From assembly GCA_963682175.1 (NCBI GenBank), contig OY821772.1, positions 56,380,925 to 56,444,924 on the forward strand: a stretch of 64,000 bases of DNA, written 5' to 3'. Each line of letters starts with the position of its first letter. Position 1 is the stretch's first letter. Both the position numbers and the translations under genes were made by a program. The notes beneath the pieces are model-generated. The model had not been told where the DNA came from. It did no database searches and saw nothing but the letters and a program-made list of their open reading frames with translations. The stretch is from Triglochin maritima. Lineage: Eukaryota; Streptophyta; Magnoliopsida; Alismatales; Juncaginaceae. This document shows, in pieces, positions 49,543-60,189 of this stretch.

Positions 49543-52500
49543 TGATAGGAGAGAACTAGCGTTAGGGTTTGTCGGAGAGGAGAGGGGTGCGGTCGACGGC
49601 GGCGACGGGAGGGGCTTTGGAGAAGGTGGGTTTAGGCGAAATGACGGGTGTGTCCCCGGGAAAGCTGTGGATTAAAGGTGGATTTGGGAGGGAAAGGTAG
49701 GGGTAGTTTGGGAACATAAAGTAACTAAACAGGCGGCGGTCGCCGCGGGTTTTTGGACGTGGAGAGGAGCGGGTCGATTGGTGCGATCGTGAGAACATGT
49801 TTGCGAGACGAGTTTTTTCGGCCTCGAATTTGTACTTTTGTAGCGGTCATGCACGTTTGCGGACATATTTTTATTTTTAAATATACGTTTTTATAATTGT
49901 TTGATTTTTTTAATTATTTCAAAATCGCCCACTAAATGATACGTAAGGTATTGAAAAGTTTGGTTATTTTATTAAATAAAAAAATAAATTCTCTTATCCA
50001 CCATAATGAATTATTTACAACTAAATATTAAACAAAAACAAAAACTAATTAAAAAAAGAATAGGTTGTCAAGTCTGTCTGTCGGAGTGTGCACTCATTAC
50101 ACTCATTTTTGTAGGTCGATTTAGAAAAAAATTAAAAACAAAATTTTAAAAATAAAAACAATTAGAAATCATATTTTAAAAAAATAAGATTTAAAATACA
50201 TATAAAATTAACAATGCAATTTATTGGTATTTTTTATAATAATTAAGGGGTTTATATTTTGATAAATAGTTAGGATTTAAGTACTGAAATACACAAACTT
50301 TTATGAAATAAGGAATATTGTACTAAATTTAAAATACTACTTTTCCCGAACGAATCGGTAGATGGTCGGGTAGTACTACTTTGCATCTGCGAGCTCTGAT
50401 TGCTTTGAAAATGGGGAATGAAGACCGTCGACCGTCAGTTGGGGTACTCTTTAAGCATCAACCGCTTGTGATAGTATGTGAAGGTCGTCCCTTCAGTGCA
50501 CTCATAAATCGCATGAGCTTATCTGAAGAGGTCCTGAGCGTTGTCCCCACTTCTAATACGTCGAGTGCCCTCATCCATGCAACTGGTCCACATCATAGTA
50601 GCCCTTTGAGGGACTCGACGTTTCGTGACTTCAGTCGTTGGTTTGTGAGCATCGCTTCGTCATACAAAGCCTTCACTCTTGCCCAAAGGACCACTGACTT
50701 CTAGTTTGTTCCAACCGCTGCATCGCAACTAATTTTTCGTGTACGATGAATTGAGGGCTTTGTCCTCCTCTTTTGCCTATAAGTTCTTGCCTTTTAGGGG
50801 GTTTGTCGCCTTTTTGGGCGCACTTTGCTCGTCATTTGGGGTAGTGGTATCCTCGTTCCTACTGGATTGACTACTGAGCAGTGGGTCGGGTATACGTTTT
50901 GGGGGTGGTTGTTTGGAATACCCCCAGTTCTTGAGCGATGGTGGTTGTTCGGAGTATTGTTGGGAATATCCCCAGTTCTAGAGCATTAGTGGATGCTCAT
51001 AGTGTTGTTGGGAACAACCTCACTTCTGGAGCAGTGGTGGTTGTTTGGAGTATTGTTCGGGAGATGGTTGGGTACTAGTTCCTACGCCATGTGGAATGAT
51101 AGGTTGATAGTATTGTTCTTGTTAGGAGTAGACAACAAATCCTTGAGGTTTAAAAAGAAGAAGATGAGGCAGATCCTTGAGTGTTTCATGAGCCTCACTG
51201 TTGTGGTCAGTAGAAGACATGAGTTCAGGAGAGTTTGGAAGGTTGAGGGAAATGAAGTTGTGTGTGATGACTAAGGTGAACTTGATGATATTTATAAAGA
51301 ACTTATTCTGATTTAGCTTAGCTCCCTAAACGAGACTTTTATTTTTTTATTTTTCTAAAGATGATTTAAAGATAATTTTATTCGCAGATAAGATTTCAAA
51401 TCGGTCAGAATAGGCATGATGTGCACACTATGGTTTGTCAATCCGACAAGATAAGACATCACACACGCACTGTAGATTGTCAGTCCGACAAGACCTCACA
51501 CATGCGTTGTAGATTGTCAGTCCAACAAGATGAGACATCACGTGCGCATTGTAGATTGTTAGTCCGACAAGATAAGACATCGTGTATTTGGTTTATTGTC
51601 TCGGGTAATGTAAGCTTATGTTTTTTATTTAATGTAATATTTGCTTTATTAATATTAATGATATATAGTATTTGCTGATCATTGATAATTAAATTAAAAA
51701 ATATATGCAATTTGAAAATACGAGATTTATTAGTATTTTTGTTTTTCTAAATAAATTATTAATGTTTTTGGTAAATATAATTGATTTTGGAATAGAATAA
51801 AAGTCGATAAGAAAATTAATGATGTGGAGGAAAGAGAGTGAGATGACATAAATTATAGTCTATTGGTGAATAGTAAAAGAGAAAGAGATGTTGGTTATGA
51901 TAGCGTGTCAGAAAGAGAAAAAATAAAGAGTGTGCATGACTTACGTCATGACATGATAGTGGATGTCCTTACGCTCCAAAACTTATATTCTTTCATTATT
52001 ATTATTTTACACCATTATTTCAAAAACTTTTTCCTAATTAAAATGCATGTGTATAGTCGCCCTTCGTCATCTTTTAGTTGGACATGCTTACAAAGAAAAA
52101 CACAATTGTCCATCGTAATCCGTATGTTTGATTTGAATGCAAAAAAGTTTTAAGGAATTGGATAATTGAAATTTGAAAATGTTTTATGTTTGATAGGATC
52201 TAAGTTGTATGAAGTTAGAGTTAGAAAAAAAAATCATTTCCTACGTACCAATCAAACACGAACATGCATGTAACAAGATATCTGATCTAGCATTTTGTTA
52301 CTCTGTGCTCAAATTGTATAAAATAAAAACCAATATTCAATGTAAATCAAAAGCAGTATTTTTTTTACTACAAATACGGTTTGAATTCAAAACCCTCCTA
52401 TGAGCTGTAAATTTTCTCATGACCAGTATCATTGCATAGGATAGGATGATGCTCTAATCCAGTAACATGAGGCAAGGTCTAACATTGTTTTTCAACAAAA

Positions 52501-52880
52501 AAAAAACCCCCGAAACCCTTGAAAGTTAAAAAACGAAGCGCAAAAAATAACACTTTCAGTTTTTTAAAGCCGTGGCCCGTGGGAGATGAAAGTCATGAAA
52601 CAGTTGAACTCCAACAGTATTCTTATTTTAGATTACGAAAAGATTATCATCTCACCTGACAATAACACTCCCACGAGGCCACGACCAATTAGGAACTGGA
52701 TATTGTATGTATCACTCCAGGCCACCTGTGCGATTGCCAAAGTTGTCCAAACTTATATAATATAATAATTATTACGCCAAACTAAAGTCTGCACATGAAG
52801 AAAAAGTTGAGTCAGCTCGATTTATTCGCAAAAGGTCACGTGTCATACACGAATAAATGAGAAGGGAGATGGTATATTTA
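49543..52880. other. Intergenic region upstream of the prolyl hydroxylase and of U2 copy 1
   Basis: 49543-49850 is probably the P4H promoter and leader region (GC-rich near the gene, no clear TATA). 50340-51300 has moderate complexity with a 107-codon open frame (50381-50704) that I cannot assign; repeated phrases such as GGTGGTTGTT and TTGTTGGGAATA suggest decayed repetitive DNA. A minisatellite lies at 51435-51586. The remainder is AT-rich with no recognisable gene. Confidence 0.45.
51435..51586. repeat. Minisatellite, 4 units of about 42 bp
   Basis: Units start TTGTCAGTCCGACAAGA and contain GACATCAC and GCATTGTAGA. The lengths are about 42, 37, 42 and a partial last unit. Each unit has the short inverted pair TTGT...ACAA around its start. 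Confidence 0.85.
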
Positions 52881-52891
52881 GTCCCACATCG
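52881..52891 (+). promoter_or_regulatory. Upstream sequence element (USE) of U2 copy 1
   Basis: GTCCCACATCG exactly matches the plant snRNA USE consensus RTCCCACATCG. A TATATAA follows at about 52924, and the RNA start is about 33 bp beyond that. This spacing (about four helical turns) is that of Pol II-transcribed plant snRNA genes. Confidence 0.9.
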
Positions 52892-52956
52892 AAGGACAGA
52901 AAGAACTGGAGGAGCAGTGCTGGTATATAACATTAGGCCAGCAATAGATAGAACTC

Positions 52957-53152
52957 ATACCTTTCTCGGCCTTTTGGCTAAGATCAAGTGTAGTATCTGT
53001 TCTTATCAGTTTAATATCTGATACGTGGGCCATCGGCCCACACGATATTAAATTAATTTTTTGTGGGGGGAAGACCCACCACAGTAGCTTGCTACTGGGG
53101 TCTTCGGGCGTCGCCCTTGCGTTGCACTACAGCATGGGCCCGGCGCACCCCT
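52957..53152 (+). ncRNA. U2 spliceosomal snRNA, copy 1
   Basis: It starts ATACCTTTCTCGGCCTTTTG and continues with the branch-point-recognition region (GTGTAGTATCTGTTCTTATC), an Sm-type site AATTTTTTG and the 3' stem-loops ending GGCCCGGCGCACCCC. At about 196 nt it is the normal plant U2 length. U2 RNA pairs with the intron branch point in the spliceosome. The USE and TATA in front support an active gene. The 3' end is estimated. Confidence 0.96.
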
Positions 53153-53258
53153 ACTAAAACATGAATCTAAATTTAATTTGCCCGTCCATTTATTTCTTGA
53201 GCGTCCACCTTGTCCGTCTACTAGTTTAGTTTTAACAAATTGTACTAGTAGTTGCACC

Positions 53259-55308
53259 CAACGTTTACGTAGGCGACCGCCTAGGCGGTCGCCGGTGGCG
53301 GTGGTCGCCTGGGCGACCACCGCCTTTCGCCCAGCAGAGCTGGGCGAAATAGGCGATCGCCTAGGCGATCATTTCGCCTAGGCGAGAGCCGTTGGAGGCT
53401 CTCCAACGGCTCTCTCCTTTTAATTTTTTTATTATTATTTTTTTCAAAAATTACAACTTTGCCACTAGCCCCAAATCCTATATAAACCCCTCCAAACCTC
53501 TTCATTTTTCACACATCTCTCATTCTCTTCTTCTTCATAATCCTATTCTCATCATCAACCTTCCTAATCATCAAGTTTTGCGATTAAGTCTCCGGTCTGG
53601 TGCTTAGTTTTGAAGTTGGAAAGTGAAGTCTCCGATCCGTTTCTTCATTCTTCAACCGTCAAAATCAAGTGCACTCTTTCTAACTTCTCTTTAGAATTAA
53701 ATTAATTAGTATTTTATTTTCATATTAGTCTAAATTTTATATTAGTCTAGTTTTAAGATATGGCTTACGTACCCGGCACTAGTCTACCTATGCATCACGA
53801 GAGTTACGATGACCTAAGACCTACCCGTACAAATGACCCCGGTTGGAATACTGCCCATTACATTAGCGCTAATGATAAAAATTGTATTGTCTGTGAGTTA
53901 TGTGGTAAGGAAACTAGAGGTGGTATAGCCCGTCACAAACAACATCTTGCGCACACACCCGGTAGCAATGCTAGACCTTGTGATAAAGTTCCTGACTCTA
54001 TTAAACAAGACATAACTGCATACATGATTAGAAACAGTAGGACATTACAAAACGAAAATGTATGTCTTGATGATTATGTAGACCGAGAAAACATAGAATT
54101 TGATCTAGAAACCGGGTCGGGTTCCGGTTCTGCTCCGACCCCAACCTCCCGTTCTCGCCCCGTTCCTGGTCGAAAGAGACAAAAACAACGTTTGTGGGCA
54201 CCATTTTGCGGACGTGGGAAGGACGTGGTTTCCGGCCCCCAACAAACAACCATCGAAAGAACCTTTAGAAAAGAAGATAGGAAAACAATTAATCAAAAAT
54301 GGGCTAGGTTTTTCTATAGATGTGGTATATCATTCAACACTGTAAGGACGCCTGAGTGGAAGGAAGCAATATCCGCTACTAGTACTTACGGACCCGGACT
54401 TAAACCCATGACGTATCATGAAGTTAGTGACTCGTGCCTTAAACAAGAAATTGACTACACTAGAGGTATACTAGAATCGTACAGACAAGATTGGGCAACA
54501 TACGGGTGCACGTTGATGACAGATGGGTGGACTGATAGGTCCGGTAGGAGTATAATCAATTTTCTAGTAAATTGTCCGATGTCGAGGAAGCAGCTTTGGG
54601 ACATTCTTCTTCACGGAGACGCTTTGCTCGATCCATGTCCACTGCATCTGACCCGCGGTGTTCTACTGCATCTGACGCGCCATTATTAGGTCGTGGCATG
54701 GATGATGCCATCGTTCACATCAGTTCTAGAGATCCAGGTGCATCGAGTTCTCAACCACCGATGGACATCGACGAGCAATATGTCCAAACCGACGATGAAG
54801 AAACTGAAGAAGATGATGTCTACGTCGACAATCCGAATGAGAACGACTCCGACGACTCTGATGGTGGTGGAGGATATGATATGGTTCCCAGTTGGACATT
54901 AGATCAATGTGTCCAATGGAATTAGTTAGTTAGCTTGTAATTCTACTTTCTCTTTTATCTACTATTGTATGAACTCTGAGTTACTTTGTAATCGTACTAC
55001 TGAGCAATAAATTGTATACCTAAGTGTTTAGGTGGGTAGAGGGGGTGCCTAGTGAGGCCTTGGTCGAGGAACTAGGTGTCTTTTCGAAGCCTAAACATGT
55101 ATGGTAGTTTTAGAAAATATTTGTGTATTTTTTTCTATTTTTCCCGATTTTTCCTGATTTTTTTATCTATTTTATGAAAATTAATTGAATTTAAAAATAA
55201 AAAAAATTACCGCCCAGCCCTGGGCGGTCGCACAACCGCCTAGGCGATCGCCCAGGCGACCGGACGCCGCCGGCCGCCTAGGCTCGCCTAGGCGGTGCCT
55301 GAACGTTG
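53259..55308 (+). mobile_element. Internally deleted hAT transposon (2,050 bp)
   Basis: The left end CAACGTTTACGTAGGCG and the inverse of the right end, CAACGTTCAGGCACCGCC, form short inverted termini. The 8-bp duplication GTTGCACC flanks the element (53251-53258 and 55309-55316), as expected for hAT. Subterminal regions are packed with CGCCTAGGCG and GGCGACC motifs in both orientations, like the subterminal transposase-binding repeats of hAT elements. It contains a broken transposase gene and lies 106 bp behind U2 copy 1. Confidence 0.88.
53760..54922 (+). pseudogene. hAT transposase with BED-type zinc finger, core deleted
   Basis: The frame from 53760 gives a BED-like zinc finger (Cys45, Cys48, then His59/His62/His65 in CELCGKETRGGIARHKQHLAH, of which the spacing is the diagnostic part), a basic RKRQKQR segment, and a DUF659-like start (LMTDGWTDRSGRS, about residues 271-283). 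Near 54575 the sequence jumps to another frame carrying the acidic C-terminal tail (TDDEETEEDD and NENDSDDSD), ending at a stop at about 54922. The rest of the catalytic domain and the hAT dimerisation region are missing. The original frame stops at 54687-54689. The element is therefore non-autonomous. Confidence 0.85.
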
Positions 55309-55316
55309 GTTGCACC

Positions 55317-57355
55317 CAACACAAATACACAATGCCTTGATGCTTGTAATGTTTTTTGTGTGATAAAGGTTACAATTCATGACTGAAACTTAGCCAGACC
55401 ATGATCCACGGTTCTGTATTGTAATCCTTTCGTTGCCGGTACCTGTAGATATGACCTTAAGATTAACATTTGAAAGTTAATATTTTGCTCCATCCCGATA
55501 ATCCATCTCGTTGTGGAGCACTAACTACAAATTACATGGTCAGGACATGGATTCCAGTGACAAGAATGCAAAGCATGTAAATAAGGAAAATGATTTGTTC
55601 GCGTTGCCTCCCAGATGCGGTGTGACGTGGCCAGTCAATTCAGCAAAATTAATAAAGTCACATATTATTTATTTTGGATCACATCACACGTAACTATGCG
55701 ACTATTCGTTTCCACCATACATATATCCTCAAAACATTTCATTATCCCCCAAAATGTTTCATTCTCCATCATTTTCTCCCAGTTGAAGACGAGATCGGTA
55801 AGAGTGATGCCGAGAGAGACGAAAGCGGGAGTGAGTCTTGAGGGAGGAGGGGACGCCGACGATGTTGGTTAGGACGTCGTGGTGAAATTGGTCGGCGAGG
55901 AGGGAGATTCTCCATCATTTTCTCCCGGCGATTTGGATTTTTGTGTGTAGAGTTTTTGGTGAAAATTTTGGTCCTTTGTGGCTGATTTGGAGTTTTTGGT
56001 TTTTTCTGTGTTGGATCGATATTTGTTTTTTGATGTTATTTTGGAAGTTTGTTTCTTTATAGTTTTTGTTCTTTGTTGTTGTTTTGGTTTTTTGTGTAGC
56101 GTTGTTGGGAAAAGTTTGATTCTTTGTTGCTAATTTGAAGTGTCGTGGTGATGATTTTTTTGTTGGGTTGGTGTTTTTGTCTTGAAAGTTTGGTTTTTTT
56201 CTTTGATTTCGGTTTGTGGTGTTCTTGTCTAAACTTGATTTGTCTTTAATATTAGTATTTTTAGGGATTTCTGATTTATTTTCACGGAGTTGGGTTTGAT
56301 TTTGTGTTCTTGTTTGCTAATTTCAACTTGACTTGTTTAAAAAGACAACCAATATTAATAAAAAGACAAACACAAATGATAAAAAAAACAAATTCATACT
56401 TAAAAATGATAAACCACTACTTAAAAATAACAAATCATTACTTAAAAAGGACAAAACCTCGACATAGAAAGAACAACCCATTAATATAAGGACCGACCCA
56501 ATTGTGAAAAAGGACAAAACTGTACTTAAAAATGACAAACCGTACTTAAAAATAACAAAACCATACTTCAAAGTATAAACGAGTACGTAAAAAGGATAAA
56601 TACATACTTAAAAACGAGAAACTACTATTTAAAAAGGAAAACCATACATTAGAAATGACAAACTCGTATGTTAAAAATGACACACGTTGATGTTAAAACG
56701 GACAAACTTATATGTTTAAAAGGACAAAACATGAACTTTTCTTTTTACCTTTATTCCCGAAGGGTGCATGAGAAACCAAAGATTACGTTGTGAAAATTAA
56801 AAGTTGCACGATGAAACAAACGTTGCAGTAAGAAAGTAATGTTGCATTGATAAACTAAATGTTACATGTGACACAAACATGTTATTAAATTAATTTCTGT
56901 GTTGACTGAACTTACCACGTCAGGTGCGTCCGTGTACCACGGTCCTAAAAATAATCAAATGAAAGCTTAATCCATTTGTCATCTTACGAAACAAATACTT
57001 CTGAGATGCCTAAATTGTTGCAACAGTCGCCTTACAAATCATCATTGTCATTCTCTACTGGTTGTTTCTTAAAATTATAAATTTTAGGTTCTGAATTATT
57101 TCTTCCAGCTTGTACATTAGTATTTGTTTGGCGAGAACATGATTGCTGGAATTTGTTTACATACATACGTTATTTGATTTCAATTATTAATTGTGCCCAT
57201 ATAAAATTTGATATTCACGTGGTCATCAAATTATGTATTTACTCAAGAATCACATTGCACTCTTATTTCTATCCAATTTCACCAAACCAAACCAGTCAGC
57301 ACCAGCTACACTATCAAATCAAATACATCCAACAGCTGTAGATGTGGTGGTGATG
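55317..57355. other. Region between the hAT element and U2 copy 2
   Basis: No gene is supported. A 20-bp direct repeat (ATTCTCCATCATTTTCTCCC) occurs at 55761-55780 and 55907-55926. The minus strand between them reads faintly like a decayed F-box segment (LTNIVGVPSSLKTHSRFR), too weak to call. 56390-56720 is a degenerate tandem repeat, listed separately. Confidence 0.45.
56390..56720. repeat. Degenerate A-rich tandem repeat, units of about 20-25 bp
   Basis: About a dozen diverged copies of a unit like TACTTAAAAATGACAAACC. Spacing varies and some units carry GGACAAAAC or AACAAATC instead. Confidence 0.75.
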
Positions 57356-57359
57356 TTTA

Positions 57360-57370
57360 GTCCCATATCG
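57360..57370 (+). promoter_or_regulatory. Upstream sequence element (USE) of U2 copy 2
   Basis: GTCCCATATCG differs from the consensus RTCCCACATCG at one base (T for C). The TATAAAAT at 57403-57410 and the RNA start at 57436 keep the standard Pol II spacing. Confidence 0.85.
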
Positions 57371-57435
57371 AAAAGCTCTACCATCTCTCTCCTCAAAGGA
57401 GGTATAAAATGAGATCCACAACTGCATTTCAACTC

Positions 57436-57630
57436 ATACCTTTCTCGGCCTTTTGGCTAAGATCAAGTGTAGTATCTGTTCTTATCAGTTTAATATCTGT
57501 TACGTGGGCCATCGGCCCACATGATATTAAATTAATTTTTTGTGGGGGAAGACCCACCACAGTAGCTTGCTACTGGGGTCTTCGGGCGTCGCCCTTGCGT
57601 TGCACTACCGCAAGGGCCCGGCGCACCCCT
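57436..57630 (+). ncRNA. U2 spliceosomal snRNA, copy 2
   Basis: Nearly identical to copy 1 from ATACCTTTCTCGGCC to GGCGCACCCC. Differences seen: ATCTGTTACG against ATCTGATACG, ACATGAT against ACACGAT, one G fewer in the GGGGG run after the Sm site, and ACCGCAAGGGCC against ACAGCATGGGCC. The branch-point region and Sm site are unchanged. The 3' end is estimated. Confidence 0.96.
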
Positions 57631-57639
57631 ACCAAATCG

Positions 57640-59600
57640 TAAATCCAAGCTTTTTCTATATCTGCCCTTCAATTATTATATATCTTTGCAACATGGTGTT
57701 ACGATCCTAGAATTAGAATAGTTCTCTAACAAGATGGATCAACGGGATGTAGCGAAATGATAAACTTTCATATCTTTCAGCCCCCCGCCCCTAGTAATCT
57801 TGTGGTCATATCTACAGCCACCGGCAACGAAAGGATTACAATACAGGACTGTTGATCATGGTGTGGCTTAAGTTCCAGTCATGAAATATACCCTTTATCA
57901 CAAAAAAAACATTACAAGCATCAAGGCATTGTGTTGCTAGAAAGGGCATCTTCTTGTATAATTTTTTTAAAATTAAACTAGCAGCTGGTACCTGTTCTGC
58001 CTTGAAATTTGGGTTAAATTAGTAAACTTTAGAACTTACATACAAATTGGCTTGAATTTGATCAAAATCTGAGTTCAAAAAATTTTAGGTTAGAATTGAA
58101 GTTGAATTTAAAATGCTACCCATATATGAATTTATTTAGTCGGTAAGAAAGTCACAATATAAGGTCGCAGAAGATGTGTGTAGTCTACAATGGTAATATT
58201 ATTTATTAGGAGAATAATGTTACATAGAAAATATGCATCTGAATACGATCCCTATATATTATTGATTTACAAATATTTTACATATTCGGTTTTGCACACA
58301 ATTGAAATATAATGAAACTACAAAATTCATAAGAAGCCACCAAATAGTATGCAACCGATAAGCCGACTAGCTATCATTTAATTAAATTATCGGGCCAATC
58401 ATGGGAAAGTATCCAGTCTGTTCAACAACTATCAAACAACCACATCTACAAAGTTTAGATCAAATGATGCCACTGAAAATAAAGTTTTGTTTGCTAATAT
58501 TATTATATTTAACACGTAGTCCAACTCACAATCTATATTGCAATATTATATATTAACTGAAAATAAAATCCTGCAAGCTGGAACCACCTTTCCATGAGTT
58601 AGGATTTCAGAACTTCGAATAGATGAATGAAGATAGTGAAATGTTGATGAATCCTGATGCAATCTGTTTATGATTCCTCGTGCGATTTTATTCCCATTGG
58701 TGATGACAGATGGCAGCAAAATTTGAGCAAAATTAGAGATAGATGGTCTTTGTGGACATATTCTTTGTGAGATAGGAGGAAAGGGAAGAGTGGGATGACA
58801 TTTCCTAAACTCTGAAGGATAAAATGGTAAAAAACATGGTGTCTAATGAAAAGCTGCGTTAGATCAACATATTCTTTTTTAGTATTATGAATGGTTAAAA
58901 ATACTCTTGTAATTTTTGCCTTTTGTTCTTCAAAGAGTAGTTTGGCTATTTTGTTATCAACAATTTTATATAATATGCTATTAAAATAGGAGGATTTCAC
59001 AATCCTTAAAATATTTTACCACAAATACCCTTGATAATAATATAAAACTGAAAGTCCAAATGCAAAATACCGTAGATCTTGTTTAGTAAGGCAGAATACA
59101 AATCAAATTTTGGAAGCCACTTTAGAATTTAGATTATATCTTTAGGATAAATGCCCACTAAAGTCAACAGATTGCGGCAAAAGTGGTCGCCGAAGCAGAC
59201 CTTCAGCCCAAACTTTAGCAGAGGTAAAAACTCTAACAAATATGAACAACAAAAAACCCCAACAGAAATACAGACAAGATCCCGAAAGCTACCATTTCCA
59301 AACTCTTATTCTACATAATTATGATGTATCATGAATTCTGATATCCTTTCAACAAAAATAAATGGGCCAACGCAATCATGTTGAGAAACTAATATCCTTC
59401 CTGTAGTGATTGAAAATTAGTTCAAAACACATTTGAGTCATTATTTCCAAGACCAGAAAAACAACATAACCAGCATTCAAAAATCAAAACACATCTGCTC
59501 CAGATTCATTTTTTCAAAATCACCATAAGTTCACACAGTTACATAATTACAAGAGCAAATAACAACAAAACCAAATCCACATAAAAGTTGGATCACCTCT
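57640..59600. other. Intergenic region between U2 copy 2 and the LYR gene
   Basis: AT-rich. Open frames such as the 110-codon one on the minus strand at 58668-59000 show no family resemblance or splice context. No repeat or RNA gene recognised. Confidence 0.5.
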
Positions 59601-59602
59601 TC

Positions 59603-60052
59603 TCACCGGGAAGGCGACGGGTTTCCCTTCTTCTTCTTCTCCTCCTCGGCCAAGCCCTGGTACCTCTCGACGAGCTTATCGACGGCGGCCTGAACAGCAT
59701 CCCTCCCTCCGATAAGCAGCTTTGTGACGACCTCGGGGTTGCACTCGAACCTTGCCTCCTCGAACTCCTTCCGGGCGTTGGCGCGGAGGACGTCGCGCCA
59801 GGGCACGCCGCGGGAGTCGGGCCAGGAGAAGAAGCGCGTGGTGCGGAGGATGTCGCGGTAGAGGGAGAGGGCCTCGCGTCGGGAGCCGGTGAGGCGGCGT
59901 TTGGCGGCGAGGTCGTCGTCCTCGTCGGAAGGTTTGGGTTTGACGAGGTGGCGGTCGAGGAGCTCGTCGATGGTGTCGGGGCCTTCGTGGAGGAGACGAG
60001 TTGGGGTCGGAAGGAAGAGCTTCTTCGGTGCTCGTCGGGGGAACGGGATCAT
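59603..60052 (-). CDS. LYR-motif (complex 1 LYR family) protein, probably mitochondrial
   Basis: LYR proteins are small mitochondrial adaptors that bind acyl carrier protein and help Fe-S cluster delivery or assembly of respiratory complexes. From the ATG at 60052 the product is 149 aa in a single exon. Residues 1-21 are basic and proline-rich without acidic residues (MIPFPRRAPKKLFLPTPTRLL), a plausible targeting sequence. The LYR tripeptide is at 64-66 in REALSLYRDILRTTRFF, with the aromatic residues expected downstream. A helical stretch (ARKEFEEARFE, then VVTKLLIGGRDAVQAAVDKL) matches the rest of the fold, and the tail is KKKKG-rich. An in-frame ATG at 60157 would add 35 residues; 60052 was preferred because the basic presequence starts there. 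The exact subfamily is not certain. GC-rich like the other first exons in the window. Confidence 0.85.
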   Translation of the reverse strand: MIPFPRRAPKKLFLPTPTRLLHEGPDTIDELLDRHLVKPKPSDEDDDLAAKRRLTGSRREALSLYRDILRTTRFFSWPDSRGVPWRDVLRANARKEFEEARFECNPEVVTKLLIGGRDAVQAAVDKLVERYQGLAEEEKKKKGNPSPSR

Positions 60053-60189
60053 GCTGGTCTTCGAATTGGGGATGGGGAAAAGGGTTTCGGTCCTCGAATG
60101 GATCCGACCGGTAATGCGTGGCTGGCTCAGTGGGGAGGGTTGCACAAAACATCCCAACGAATTCCGATTTTGTAGGGGATTCTTTTTAT

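Noticed and set aside
50381..50704. 107-codon open frame in the intergenic region
   Set aside because: No recognisable motif, splice context or promoter; open frames of this length occur by chance.
55770..55930. F-box-like fragment on the minus strand
   Set aside because: Only a short stretch resembles the motif, stops occur nearby, and no larger gene context is present.
58668..59000. 110-codon minus-strand open frame
   Set aside because: AT-rich low-complexity composition and no family resemblance.
4056..60052. Functional cluster of mitochondrial genes (PDH E1 alpha, aconitase, LYR protein)
   Set aside because: Mixed orientations, independent promoters and unrelated genes between them; chance neighbourhood is sufficient explanation.
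59588..60175. 195-codon plus-strand open frame opposite the LYR gene
   Set aside because: It is the antisense shadow of the GC-rich LYR coding region; the LYR motif and basic N-terminus support the minus strand.
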